From Oscheius sp. JU75 (lineage: Eukaryota > Nematoda > Chromadorea > Rhabditida > Rhabditidae): a stretch of 64,000 nt of DNA. Within the stretch, counting starts at the first letter, position 1. The number at the start of each line of letters is the position of its first letter. The stretch spans positions 11,160,001-11,224,000 of the forward strand of contig JASJZC010000005.1 of assembly GCA_037178855.1 (NCBI GenBank), written 5' to 3'. This document shows positions 31,277 through 40,860 of the stretch, piece after piece. Made by a program: the position numbers and the translations under genes. The notes under the pieces are model-generated. The model did no database searches, was not told where the DNA came from, and saw only the letters and a program-made list of their open reading frames with translations.

Positions 31277-34200
31277 TTAGAGCTGGGGAAGTCGATGACA
31301 GATATCTCTGTACAGCGGTCTAATTTTCTCCTGTCCAGCCAAAGTAAGATGCTGCACAGAGTTGGCAAAAGTCACAAATGTCTCGGGATCATAGAGTGTG
31401 ACTCTGTGATCGATTGACAGGTACGGAACGTAGTCAATCAGTTCACATTTTCTGCATCTTCTGACAAGTTCCTCTGTTCTCATTCTAGCCACTTTTAGAC
31501 CGATTGGAGAATCGATGGTATTGTTCTGAGACTGATTCATGAGTAATGGGAAGAGTACATACCTTTGGATGATTCTCTCCCGTTCTTAGGTAGTTGTTCA
31601 CGTTCTGAGTTATCAGAGGACTGATATTGTGGAACGCGTTCAAGATGTAAATCTTCTTTTGGACGACTCTTTGTAAAAGTTCCAGTTTCCGTTGGGATGC
31701 CGCAAAGACACTGTCTTCCAGTGGTAGCATGCCGTCGTCAACGTGTTTCAGGTCTACTGCTCTGGAAACTTGTAATATCGCAAAAGGGGTTGGCATGTCT
31801 CTCTCTCTATCTCACTGTCTTACCTCGAAAGAATGAACAAAACGTCCGGCTGAATCTTTTCAACATGTTTCACAAAGTTTGGCTCCAGTTGACAGGATTT
31901 TATGACGTCTGGAAGCACGTCACATCCTAAATTTCCTCTTCTCTAGCTCTTAACAGTGTTAGAAACCTCCAACACTGTAGTAGCTGATGTTTTTCACATG
32001 GTAAGCACATTCCTCATGGACAAGATTGATGACATTGGCTGCCCAACTGTTTCCAATGACCATTAGGGTATTTTGTCCTCGTTGAGGATAAGGTTCTTCG
32101 TACTCACACAGCCCTTGCCAGTTCAAGAGTGGCGGTTTTTCAAAGGTACAGTTCCCTGGTGTTAGAAGAGGTACGTCCAGGTTGAACATATCATCGTTCA
32201 ACTTAGTCACAGCTTCTAAACTCCCAGAGTCTCACATGGTTTTTCTCCTACCCTTTGTCAGATTACTGTAGTTCTTGCTGAATGCTCTGACTCTTGCAAT
32301 GTCTCTGGCTGTCACAGCTTAACAGAACATGACAAGATTTGTGGAATAACTACCTGACAACGGAAAATGCATGACGATACTTCCAAAGGCTAGTAGGAAG
32401 ATGGCTAGGTACGTAACATAGTAGTTCCACTTCAGATACTGTCTTTCGAAAACAAAGTGTAGAAAAACTGCTACTACGAAGGAGAGAGCTATGAACGCCG
32501 GATAGTCTGAAGTTTCTGGCTCACTCTATTCTGTTGACAACCATCTTACCAAGGACTTGATGGAAGTCAAAGTGTCTCTGGTAACAGACAATGGGCCAGT
32601 GGACCAGATACCAAGCGTAGGAGACCTCTCCTACGAAGACTGACACCTTGTTCTCGAGCAGAAGGTTTCCATTTCCGTGGGAAATAAGCAGGGGAGTGGC
32701 TGCAGTAACCAGAAGCCTAAAAAAGATAGTACAATGGACAGACGGGATGTTTGCGAAGCAACAGATGGATGATTTGTTTATTCGGATGATTGGGGAATTT
32801 CACTGGCACAAAGGGAACAGTACAGCTATTGTAGCTATTCTGGAGAGGAGATTGTGTCTGATGCACTGAGTGAAACATCGAGAAAAGTAAAAGTAAGAGA
32901 CAATAAGCACAATGCTTTGATCCGTTGCAAATCTTACCATACCACTCGCTTACACTCCTGTCGAAGCGACCTATTGCTCGTTTTACAACTTAATTTGTTC
33001 GAGCCTCTTCTGTCTCGCATGATTTTATCGCATAATTTTATGCGAAGCAGAGGAACCCAGAAGAGGCGCAAGTATTCTGTGTGTCTAAAGCCATTGTTGC
33101 CAATTAATGACAGTTACTTTGTGAGAGTAGATACAAGCCAAGTTAGTTTGGGACAGTGTCTTCAACAACTTTGCTTCTATTGTGATACTACCACTTGAGA
33201 GAGATGAAAGGCTGAAAGCAATAGAAAGTACGTAAGGTTCACCCACCGTCAGAGCCGGGTCAAAGCTTCTCAAAAGTTAGCCTTTTTTTACTCATCAAGT
33301 GTAAAGCTTCTCTCCCAAAGTGTGAATGTATACACAGCTGCTTTTCACGTTTTTTGCAACTGTTTCTTTCACACGGTCATTCTATAAAAGGCGTTCAAAC
33401 TTTGAGTCCTACATCGAATCATCATGCTTCATCTTCTCCTCCTTTCTTCTCTCTTTGCCTGCTCACTAGCGACTTCTTCCTGTCCACCGGACGGCCAAGT
33501 CGGCCCACCAGATGGCTGTCCGGGTCAATTGACCGATGATGGTGCTTGTTGCGATCCTAATCAAGTAGTGCAGGTGACCGAACCTGTGGATGCTACTGGT
33601 GCTACTGTTCAGTATACCGGAACAGCCTCAACTGCATTTTCCTCATTTACAACGATTGCTGGGAATATTGCGGCTGGAGGAATCGGATCAACATGTGTTG
33701 ACCAGGTCAACCCTTCGACTGGAGTGTCTGACTGTCCAGCTCGTGCCTCACTCTGTAACGATCCAACCTACTACACGGTTATGACCCAACAATGCCCCAA
33801 AACCTGCCAGAGGTGTAGTACTACTGGAACATCGGGCTCCTCGACTACCTGCAGAGATCTGGTCAATCCGAGCACGGGAGTCTCGGACTGCACTTCTCTT
33901 TCCAATCTGTGCAACGATGCCAACTACAAGAGCATTATGACCGTTCAGTGTCCCAAGACTTGCGGTCGTTGCAGTAGTACCTCTTCCTCTACAGTTGGAT
34001 CCATTGGTTCCTGTGTAGATAAAATCAATCCCAATACCGGAGTGTCCGACTGTCCTAACCGTCTGTCTCTCTGTAGCCATCCCACCTACACGTCTCTCAT
34101 GAGAACTCAATGCCCTTTGAGCTGTGGATTCTGTTCTTCCAACTCGGCGGCTACAGCCACTGCTTCTGTTACTGGCACCACAGTCTCGTCCGTCTCTGGA

Positions 34201-37200
34201 GCTTGCGTCGACAAGGTCAATCCCAATACTGGAACTTCTGACTGTCCGGCCAAGCAATCTCTCTGTACCAACTCGGCCTATACCAGTCTGATGAGAGTTC
34301 AGTGTCCACTGACTTGCGGCTTCTGCACATCTGGATAAGTCGAAAGATGAATGTGATGTTTCTGTACACACTATTTATTCTTTTGGGTTATTGGGAATAA
34401 AGTCTTTCAACCAGCTTGACTGTCAAGTATTGAAACAGAGTCTACGCAGCTGTTCCCTTGTTCCAGTGTTAATCCTAGCACCTATATATTTGCCTAAATT
34501 TGCGGAGAATCGGCCTACGGTATGCTCTTTCCCCTACTATCTATCCTCCTCATTCCGATTGTTTCATCCCAAACCACTTGTCAAGACGACGGGAACAATG
34601 GTCCCCTTCTCAACGAACAATGCCCTCCTGGATTGATAGTGACTGATGATGGCTTCTGTTGCTCTGAAGGTTTTGTTATCGGTACAGCACTGTTAGGATC
34701 ATCTACAGTGGCCACGACTATCATTGGAGTTCCCGGTGGCTCCACGGCCGTTACTCGTCAGCCAGGAATCTCTGCCGGTTGTGTGGACAAGGTCAATCCC
34801 CGTACAGGTACCTCGGACTGTTCTTCTCGAGCCAGTCTCTGTACCAATGCTCTCTACTACAATGTCATGACTGAACAATGCCCGAAGACCTGTCAGAGAT
34901 GCTCTTCTACCACTTCCAGTAGTTCTACAGGCTGCAAGGATCTTCTAAATCCGCGGACAGGAACTTCCGACTGTCTAGCGATTTCGTCTCTTTGCACAGA
35001 TGCAAACTACCTCTCGGTGATGAGAACTCAGTGCCCGAAAACCTGCGGCTACTGTTCTTCTTCCGGGTCAGCTTCAGCCATGACTACAGCTCCTGGAACT
35101 TGCAAGGACATGATCAATCCCGCGACGGGAACTTCCGACTGCTCAGACAAAAGAAATCTTTGCAACGATTCGGCTTATGTTTCGCTTATGAAAGTTCAAT
35201 GTCCGCAGACTTGCGGATTATGTTCTGGATAAACCTTTGAATAAATCGTAAAATGAGAAGGCTCTGTTTTGTATCCACACTGCTGAACGTCTCAATAGGT
35301 AGCTGCACAAACATTCGGTGTTAATCCATTTGCTTGTCCTTGACTGTTCTCTAAACAGTATAAAGCAAAGCCGTTTGGTGAAGCGAGGTAAAATGATTCT
35401 TCTCTTGTTTCCGCTGCTTGTTCTACCCTCTACTCTCGCCCAAACCTGTGCCGACGGAGCGAGTATCGGTCCCGACATCCTTGGATGCAACCCGGGCTCT
35501 GTTTCCATCAATGGAGAATGTTGTCCGACTGCTTCAGTCATCGCTGCTACAACTCTGGCTGGAGCTACAGCTGCTACCATGATCACGGTCATTGGTGGGG
35601 TATCGACCCAGGTTCCGGTTACAAGCTGTGTGGACAGAACGAATCCAACGACTGGAACTTCCGATTGTCCAGCCAGAGCGAATCTGTGTACTGACCCGAC
35701 CTATGCCTCGTTCATGAGACAACAATGTCCAAAAACTTGTGGAACTTGCTATGGAGCAACTGGAACTTATTCTACTTGTCGCGATCTGATCAATCCCTCA
35801 ACTGGTGTCTCGGACTGTCAGAACCGGACCGCTCTGTGTAATGACAGCCAGTACTCCCTGATCATGAGGACACAGTGCCCACTAAGCTGTGGATTCTGCT
35901 TTTCCTCGACTACCGGTTACGGCCTGTCTACTAAGTATGGTTCAACCTGTCTCGATCGGGTCAATCCAAGCACTGGACAGTCGGATTGCACTCGTAACAG
36001 GGCCCTGTGCAATGATGCTCTCTACACAACTTTGATGAGACAGCAGTGTGCCAAAACCTGTGGTTTCTGTTCCGGATAACTTGGACTAGATCTGTTAGGT
36101 TAGTAAAATGAAACGTACCTAGCTTGGTGTTTGTCAATGGTAACGTTGGGGAAGACGATCAGAGAGATGATTGCCAAGCTGACCATTGAAATCAGCTGAT
36201 TGTGGGCTGAATACCCGAAGTTTTTGAAAAGAAAGGGTACATGCCATAAGATTTCTTCTCGGTGCTCGTACTGTATGCCAATGTTCCTAAAGAGTTGAAA
36301 GTTTTAACTGAAGACCAGAAAGATTGAGACATAGAAAGATAGAGAGACAAAGAAACAGAGACAGAGAGATATAAAGACAGAAAAACAGATAGACAGAGGC
36401 AGAGAGAGACAAAGAAAGACAGAGTGACAGAACAGACCAATTATGAACTGCCAGATCCTTGCAAAGACGCTGTTGAAGGCCAGATGCGGCGAAGTAGTTA
36501 GATAGAACAATAGAGAAGTCAGACCTATTGAAAGTTAGTCACAAGATTGAATTTTTACCTGTTACAATCCAAACAGGATTATACTTTGCGATGCCGTATG
36601 GTAGCAGAGTGTGAACAAAGTAGAAGATCGGGAAGATGAGGTAGAATTGGACTTCGACACAGAGAGACCAGGTATGGGTGTAGAGATCAAAGAAGGCAGA
36701 AAGCTGCATAGAATTTTGTGAAAACATGGTCAGCAACTTGCCTTGAGAAAATAGTCGAATCCCGTGAAAGACTGAAGATTTGTGGCAAAAAAGAGGGCGT
36801 TGACTAAGGAGATCAGTAGTTGGGGAAGGTTGGGCACTGAGACAATGAACAAAGTTGCTGGCAAAGAGATCAAAAGACATCACTCGGGCAAACCTGTAGA
36901 AAGTAGGAGGACCAGGTAGTAAAAAGGGAAAATCCTCTTGATTCGCTTGTACCAGAACTTAGCTACAGTATTCCATGTTAGACTACTCTCTTTCGACAGT
37001 ATTTTCATCATCAGGTAGCCAGACAATACAAAGAAGCTGAAAGAAAATTTCTTACTTAAACTGACATGTCACTCTGCCTCTGTCTGTCTCTCTGCTCTAA
37101 CAAAAAAGTTCTAAAACTGACATGTCAACTCCCAGCCAGCCATTCGGAAAATGCCACGGAATGAAGTGAAAAAATACAACTGCAAAAATTGCCAAGCCGC

Positions 37201-37231
37201 GGCAGCCCTGTAGATGCTCGATCTTGGCCAT
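31277..37231 (-). CDS. Acyltransferase-3 / SGNH membrane protein (OAC-like) with three genes nested in an intron
   Basis: The N-terminal part (36119-37231) shows MAKIEHLQGCRGLAIFAVVF-FH with the family R-G...H arrangement, FFVLSGYLMMK, and the hallmark THTWSLCVEVQFYLIFP. The C-terminal part (31277-32716) continues with VTAATPLLISHGNG, VGEVSYAWYLVHWP, more spans, then a lumenal SGNH-hydrolase-like domain: VIGNSWAANV (GxS nucleophile block) and, near the end, HLTLAGQEKI (family H-x-T block). The two parts join in phase (HQA-R-LLVTA) across one intron at 32717-36118, which contains three plus-strand ShKT genes. Nematode OAC-type proteins are predicted to transfer acyl groups to extracellular or lumenal substrates. 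The alternative, two broken genes, fits less well because both splice sites and phase match. Confidence 0.8.
33383..33390 (+). promoter_or_regulatory. TATA box of ShKT gene A
   Basis: TATAAAAG lies 41 bp before the ATG at 33424. A CAGCTG E-box lies about 45 bp further upstream (near 33338). Confidence 0.75.
33424..34338 (+). CDS. Secreted four-domain ShKT protein (A), intronless
   Basis: 304 residues in one exon. Signal peptide at about 1-17, then an N-terminal Cys module (residues 20-43, ending DDGACC), a Thr/Ser-rich linker, and four ShKT domains at about 91-131, 143-183, 197-237 and 261-301. Each has six cysteines in the pattern C-x-D...NP-x-TG-x-SDC...LC...Y...M-x-x-QCP-x-(T/S)C-x-x-C, about 41 residues long. 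ShKT domains are small disulphide-bonded folds common in nematode secreted proteins and shared with sea-anemone channel-blocking peptides; here a role outside the cell, such as surface or egg coat or immune secretion, is inference. The gene lies in the acyltransferase intron on the opposite strand. Polyadenylation signal AATAAA at about 34397. Confidence 0.9.
   Translation: MLHLLLLSSLFACSLATSSCPPDGQVGPPDGCPGQLTDDGACCDPNQVVQVTEPVDATGATVQYTGTASTAFSSFTTIAGNIAAGGIGSTCVDQVNPSTGVSDCPARASLCNDPTYYTVMTQQCPKTCQRCSTTGTSGSSTTCRDLVNPSTGVSDCTSLSNLCNDANYKSIMTVQCPKTCGRCSSTSSSTVGSIGSCVDKINPNTGVSDCPNRLSLCSHPTYTSLMRTQCPLSCGFCSSNSAATATASVTGTTVSSVSGACVDKVNPNTGTSDCPAKQSLCTNSAYTSLMRVQCPLTCGFCTSG
34522..35232 (+). 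CDS. Secreted three-domain ShKT protein (B), intronless
   Basis: 236 residues. Signal peptide MLFPLLSILLIPIVSS, an N-terminal Cys module (residues 20-47, ending DDGFCC), and three ShKT domains at about 87-127, 138-178 and 195-235, ending CGLCSG. A weak TATA (TATATATT) lies about 40 bp upstream and CAGCTG about 75 bp upstream. AATAAA follows the stop by about 10 bp. Domain spacing and module order match gene A minus one domain. It lies within the acyltransferase intron. Confidence 0.88.
   Translation: MLFPLLSILLIPIVSSQTTCQDDGNNGPLLNEQCPPGLIVTDDGFCCSEGFVIGTALLGSSTVATTIIGVPGGSTAVTRQPGISAGCVDKVNPRTGTSDCSSRASLCTNALYYNVMTEQCPKTCQRCSSTTSSSSTGCKDLLNPRTGTSDCLAISSLCTDANYLSVMRTQCPKTCGYCSSSGSASAMTTAPGTCKDMINPATGTSDCSDKRNLCNDSAYVSLMKVQCPQTCGLCSG
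35359..35365 (+). promoter_or_regulatory. TATA box of ShKT gene C
   Basis: TATAAAG lies 34 bp before the ATG at 35393. The in-frame upstream ATG at 35318 precedes this TATA and is therefore unlikely to be the start. Confidence 0.65.
35393..36079 (+). CDS. Secreted three-domain ShKT protein (C), intronless
   Basis: 228 residues from the ATG at 35393 (MILLLFPLLVLPSTLAQ, a good signal peptide). The longer frame from 35318 would bury this signal. The N-terminal Cys module ends INGECC, and three ShKT domains follow, closing CAKTCGFCSG. Linkers are shorter and less Thr-rich than in A and D. It ends 39 bp from the acyltransferase exon edge at 36119, so the two genes are tightly packed tail to tail across strands. 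Confidence 0.88.
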   Translation: MILLLFPLLVLPSTLAQTCADGASIGPDILGCNPGSVSINGECCPTASVIAATTLAGATAATMITVIGGVSTQVPVTSCVDRTNPTTGTSDCPARANLCTDPTYASFMRQQCPKTCGTCYGATGTYSTCRDLINPSTGVSDCQNRTALCNDSQYSLIMRTQCPLSCGFCFSSTTGYGLSTKYGSTCLDRVNPSTGQSDCTRNRALCNDALYTTLMRQQCAKTCGFCSG

Positions 37232-37854
37232 TCTGAAACTGGATAGCTAGCATTTTTTTGACACGCCTCTCAAAAGAAGGCTAGAACTGGATAGAGTCCA
37301 AGAGGTTTGAAGCGACTGGATGCTTTGCTGAGGAAAAGGGTCGAGGTTAATAGGGAGTCCAATTGTTGCCTCTAGACGGGGACAGAAAGCAATTGATACG
37401 GCAACAAGATGGGTCTGAGGAAGATCACCTAGGGAGAGAGTTGAACGGTCGGAGATCCGAAAAGGATTGGATAGTATGCAGTTTAAAAAAATGGGAGTTC
37501 GCCTAAGGGGAAACGATAATCTTCTCTATCTCAATGTCTCTCGTCACTCTGTCTCTCTGTCTTCTCATCTCTCTGTTCTCTGGCCGTCTGTTCCTCTGTC
37601 GATTTTCGAACATATTTTGCAAAACCTGAAAAAACTTCAAAAAGCCCTTCGAAGCGCAAAAACTGAGTCGCGCATCTTGATAACCGTGATGTTAGCCGCC
37701 ATTTTCCAATGTTCAAAAACCGAAGACGAATGGCGCGAAGAGGCCAAAAGATGACACTAATAGCGTTCAAAATAGCGCCTAAAAAGCCCTTGTCCGACAG
37801 GAGGACGACCATTCATTATGAGCAGCTCAGCTGCATTTTTGTCCTATCTGTATG

Positions 37855-37895
37855 TCCACATGTTGGAGGGAACACAGTGGCCGGGACTATAAAAC
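37855..37895 (+). promoter_or_regulatory. Promoter module of ShKT gene D (ACATGT + TATA)
   Basis: TCCACATGTTGGA (37855-37867) is followed 30 bp on by TATAAAAC (37888-37895), and the ATG is 31 bp further. Genes E and F have the same order: TCCACATGTAGCATTG then TATAAAAG, and GCACATGTATCATTG then TATAAAAG. Confidence 0.7.
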
Positions 37896-37925
37896 ACTGG
37901 GAGCAGACATAATGACCATCCCATT

Positions 37926-38828
37926 ATGTACCTTCTCTTCATTTTCTCTTACTTCATCTCATCGACTAGTGCCCAAACTTGTGACCCGGCCCAAACTACC
38001 GGCCCTTCTCTGGATGGAGTTACTTGTCCTCAACCTGGTGAAGTAGTCGACGCTAATGGTATTTGTTGCCCTTCTACTGCCATCCTGCTCCCTACCACAA
38101 CGTCTGCAGCCACTACTGTTGCCACAACCATCGTGACCGATTCTTCCGGTGGAAGTACTCAAGTTGGAGTAACTTCAGTGACATCTTCTGTCACCAGTAC
38201 TTCTTCTACGACATGCGTCGATCTTCTCAATCCATCCACAGGAGTCTCGGACTGCCCCGCTCGTGCCGCTCTTTGTAATGATGCCACCTACTACACTGTC
38301 ATGACTCAACAATGTCCAAGAACCTGCGGACGCTGTAGCATCACAACGAGCTCAGCCACCTGTGTCGATCGCGTCAACCCGAGCACTGGAATTTCGGACT
38401 GTCCGGCTAGAGCTTCTCTCTGTAACGACGCTACATACTACACGATCATGACAACACAGTGTCCTCGTACCTGTGGCCGCTGTAATGGCACTTCCAGTAC
38501 AACTACCTCATCTACCACATGTGTGGATCTAACCAATCCGTCTACTGGAGTCTCTGACTGCCCTAGCCGTGTCGCTCTTTGCACCAACTCAGCCTACACA
38601 TCATTGATGAGAACACAGTGCCCTCGTACTTGTGGTTTCTGTACTTCTTCTTCCACAGTCACCTCGGCTACCTCAACTGTCACCAGTAGCACAACCTGTG
38701 CCGATCTGATCAACCCCAACACTGGAACAAGTGATTGTCCTGGAATCGCCAATCTCTGTACCAACTCTGCCTACACAACTTTAATGAGAACCCAGTGCCC
38801 TCTCACATGCGGCTTCTGCTCTGGGTAA
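37926..38828 (+). CDS. Secreted four-domain ShKT protein (D), intronless
   Basis: 300 residues. Signal peptide MYLLFIFSYFISSTSA, N-terminal Cys module QTCDPAQTTGPSLDG...ANGICC, a Thr/Ser/Val linker likely O-glycosylated, and four ShKT domains closing CPLTCGFCSG. From the codon after the signal peptide to the last domain (37974-38797) it is identical to gene E except for one base seen (ACA to GCA), while signal peptide, promoter, last codons and 3' end differ. It lies just upstream of the acyltransferase start (37231), divergent from it. Confidence 0.9.
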   Translation: MYLLFIFSYFISSTSAQTCDPAQTTGPSLDGVTCPQPGEVVDANGICCPSTAILLPTTTSAATTVATTIVTDSSGGSTQVGVTSVTSSVTSTSSTTCVDLLNPSTGVSDCPARAALCNDATYYTVMTQQCPRTCGRCSITTSSATCVDRVNPSTGISDCPARASLCNDATYYTIMTTQCPRTCGRCNGTSSTTTSSTTCVDLTNPSTGVSDCPSRVALCTNSAYTSLMRTQCPRTCGFCTSSSTVTSATSTVTSSTTCADLINPNTGTSDCPGIANLCTNSAYTTLMRTQCPLTCGFCSG

Positions 38829-39172
38829 TTTCGTCTCAACACTTTCTTTATTGTACAGTCTGATTATTTATTGCGGTGGAAGATAGAATAAATGTTTCAA
38901 TGGCAAGCTTAAACCTGTCAAAGCACATGGACAAGGTCAAAGGTGCGTGAGTCGATGTCTGGGAACCGCTGAAGCCAAGAACGGGTACTTCGATGAATTG
39001 CCAACCGATGAAATGAACCGTTTATCAACGAGATCATCCAGGAGGCTGAAATGTTCTTTCTGCGAATAAGAGGACTTGTTTAGCAGCCTCGTTCTCTTCG
39101 TTTAGCGCAGTGACATTTATACATTCGTCTGTCTATCTAACCTAACTATAGACTCATAGGTCTCAAGGTACC
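38829..39172. other. Intergenic, no supported gene
   Basis: AATAAA of gene D is at about 38887. The rest holds short open stretches without splice support. Confidence 0.4.
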
Positions 39173-39681
39173 ATGGGAGCAAGAGAGTCTTTGATACAGG
39201 TAAAATAAGTGTTACTGTCACATCAAATTCATTACAGAAAGTTTTTCCTGGTATTGAAGAGTCTGGGGTTAGCTCCAGAACAGAGCAAGATCATCGACAA
39301 CTACTCTAGTATAGAAGACATGACCCAATCGGTCTGTTGAGTGGTCATCTGAAAGGTTGTACCACTCTTTACAGAGAGATTACAGGCTGTTTTCTGAAAA
39401 CTTTGAGGACAAGAATTATGAGTTTCTTTCGTAGCTCAAGTGACAGTGTGACACATTATTCTTTGCTCTTACCTTGTTCTTCAGAGCCGCTGTGGCTGAA
39501 TCAGTTCTTTCAAGTTTTAACTGACTCGACCTGCCTGAACTTCTTACCTCTAACGCTTACTGTCACAAAGTATACCTCCTAATTGATATTCATTGGCTTC
39601 AGAAATAGATTACTCAAAAAATTGCTCAAGGAATTCATTGAAGAAACTCGGCCCGAAAAGTTGCAAGAATTCTCCAATTGA
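39173..39681 (+). CDS. Small helical protein gene between two ShKT genes
   Basis: Exons read MGARESLIQ, FFLVLKSLGLAPEQSKIIDN, RDYRLFSENFEDKNYEFLS, AAVAESVLS and, after an unresolved intron, NRLLKKLLKEFIEETRPEKL...FSN ending at TGA 39679-39681. Junctions 1-3 are in phase with GT-AG ends; the last join is uncertain. It is strongly helical, with no signal peptide or cysteines. Family unknown. It lies between near-identical genes D and E but has no second copy, so it predates or was not included in the event that made D and E alike. Confidence 0.45.
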
Positions 39682-39893
39682 GAAAGCACCTAAGAGATTA
39701 GTATTGAGGGTGTAATCTACAGAAAAACATGATAACCATTGGCGTAACAAGCTGTATACTATACAGTTTAGTAGAGTCATAAAGCGGTGCCAATACTTGT
39801 AAAAACACTACATGGAAGAAATGCAAACAGAAGCTCATGTCTGCCATGTTACGGCTATTGTCCGCCCATCTGTTTTGTTTTATTTGTGTGTCC

Positions 39894-39926
39894 ACATGTA
39901 GCATTGTAGTCATAGCATTATAAAAG
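39894..39926 (+). promoter_or_regulatory. Promoter module of ShKT gene E (ACATGT + TATA)
   Basis: ACATGT at 39894 and TATAAAAG at 39919-39926, 25 bp apart; the ATG follows 26 bp later. Upstream TTTGTGTGTCC is shared with gene F (TTTGTGTGAGC). Confidence 0.7.
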
Positions 39927-39951
39927 TGTCCCGGTCCTGGTAGGCCATCCT

Positions 39952-40860
39952 GTGACAATGATTCATTTTATTATCTTCTCCTTCTTCATTTCACACAGTT
40001 GGGCTCAAACTTGTGACCCGGCCCAAACTACCGGCCCTTCTCTGGATGGAGTTACTTGTCCTCAACCTGGTGAAGTAGTCGACGCTAATGGTATTTGTTG
40101 CCCTTCTACTGCCATCCTGCTCCCTACCACAACGTCTGCAGCCACTACTGTTGCCACAACCATCGTGACCGATTCTTCCGGTGGAAGTACTCAAGTTGGA
40201 GTAACTTCAGTGACATCTTCTGTCACCAGTACTTCTTCTACGACATGCGTCGATCTTCTCAATCCATCCACAGGAGTCTCGGACTGCCCCGCTCGTGCCG
40301 CTCTTTGTAATGATGCCACCTACTACACTGTCATGACTCAACAATGTCCAAGAACCTGCGGACGCTGTAGCATCACAACGAGCTCAGCCACCTGTGTCGA
40401 TCGCGTCAACCCGAGCACTGGAATTTCGGACTGTCCGGCTAGAGCTTCTCTCTGTAACGACGCTACATACTACACGATCATGACAACACAGTGTCCTCGT
40501 ACCTGTGGCCGCTGTAATGGCACTTCCAGTACAACTACCTCATCTACCACATGTGTGGATCTAACCAATCCGTCTACTGGAGTCTCTGACTGCCCTAGCC
40601 GTGTCGCTCTTTGCACCAACTCAGCCTACACATCATTGATGAGAACACAGTGCCCTCGTACTTGTGGTTTCTGTACTTCTTCTTCCACAGTCACCTCGGC
40701 TACCTCAACTGTCACCAGTAGCGCAACCTGTGCCGATCTGATCAACCCCAACACTGGAACAAGTGATTGTCCTGGAATCGCCAATCTCTGTACCAACTCT
40801 GCCTACACAACTTTAATGAGAACCCAGTGTAGATTGACTTGCGGTTATTGCTCTGGTTAA
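39952..40860 (+). CDS. Secreted four-domain ShKT protein (E), near-identical to D
   Basis: 302 residues from the first ATG (a second ATG two codons on, at 39958, is equally possible). The signal peptide MIHFIIFSFFISHSWA differs from that of D. The 824 bp core 40006-40829 matches D with one difference seen, and the final cysteines are CRLTCGYCSG, closer to gene F (CPFTCGYCSG) than to D. Four ShKT domains and the N-terminal Cys module are intact. TATA and ACATGT lie upstream. Likely product of gene conversion or partial duplication. Confidence 0.9.
   Translation: MTMIHFIIFSFFISHSWAQTCDPAQTTGPSLDGVTCPQPGEVVDANGICCPSTAILLPTTTSAATTVATTIVTDSSGGSTQVGVTSVTSSVTSTSSTTCVDLLNPSTGVSDCPARAALCNDATYYTVMTQQCPRTCGRCSITTSSATCVDRVNPSTGISDCPARASLCNDATYYTIMTTQCPRTCGRCNGTSSTTTSSTTCVDLTNPSTGVSDCPSRVALCTNSAYTSLMRTQCPRTCGFCTSSSTVTSATSTVTSSATCADLINPNTGTSDCPGIANLCTNSAYTTLMRTQCRLTCGYCSG

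Larger units (their letters stand above)
32717..36118 (-). other. 3.4 kb intron of the acyltransferase gene hosting ShKT genes
   Basis: On the minus strand the donor is GCTAG/gtacgt (exon edge at 36119) and the acceptor tttttag/GCTTCTGG (exon edge at 32716). The intron is roughly 80 times the usual length here. It holds three complete intronless plus-strand genes with their own promoters (33424-36079), and about 700 bp (32720-33420) with nothing else I can identify. Confidence 0.75.

Noticed and set aside
33748-34371. 207-codon minus-strand ORF over ShKT gene A
   Set aside because: It is the antisense shadow of a Ser/Thr/Cys-rich coding sequence; it has no signal peptide, promoter or domain, and similar shadows occur over the other ShKT genes.
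35318-35392. Upstream ATG as the start of ShKT gene C
   Set aside because: It precedes the TATA box and would hide a typical signal peptide behind 25 residues.
31277-37231. Two separate acyltransferase genes, one truncated at each end
   Set aside because: Both halves are single and complementary, the splice sites at 36118 and 32717 are good, and the codon phase is restored exactly (HQA-R-LLVTA).
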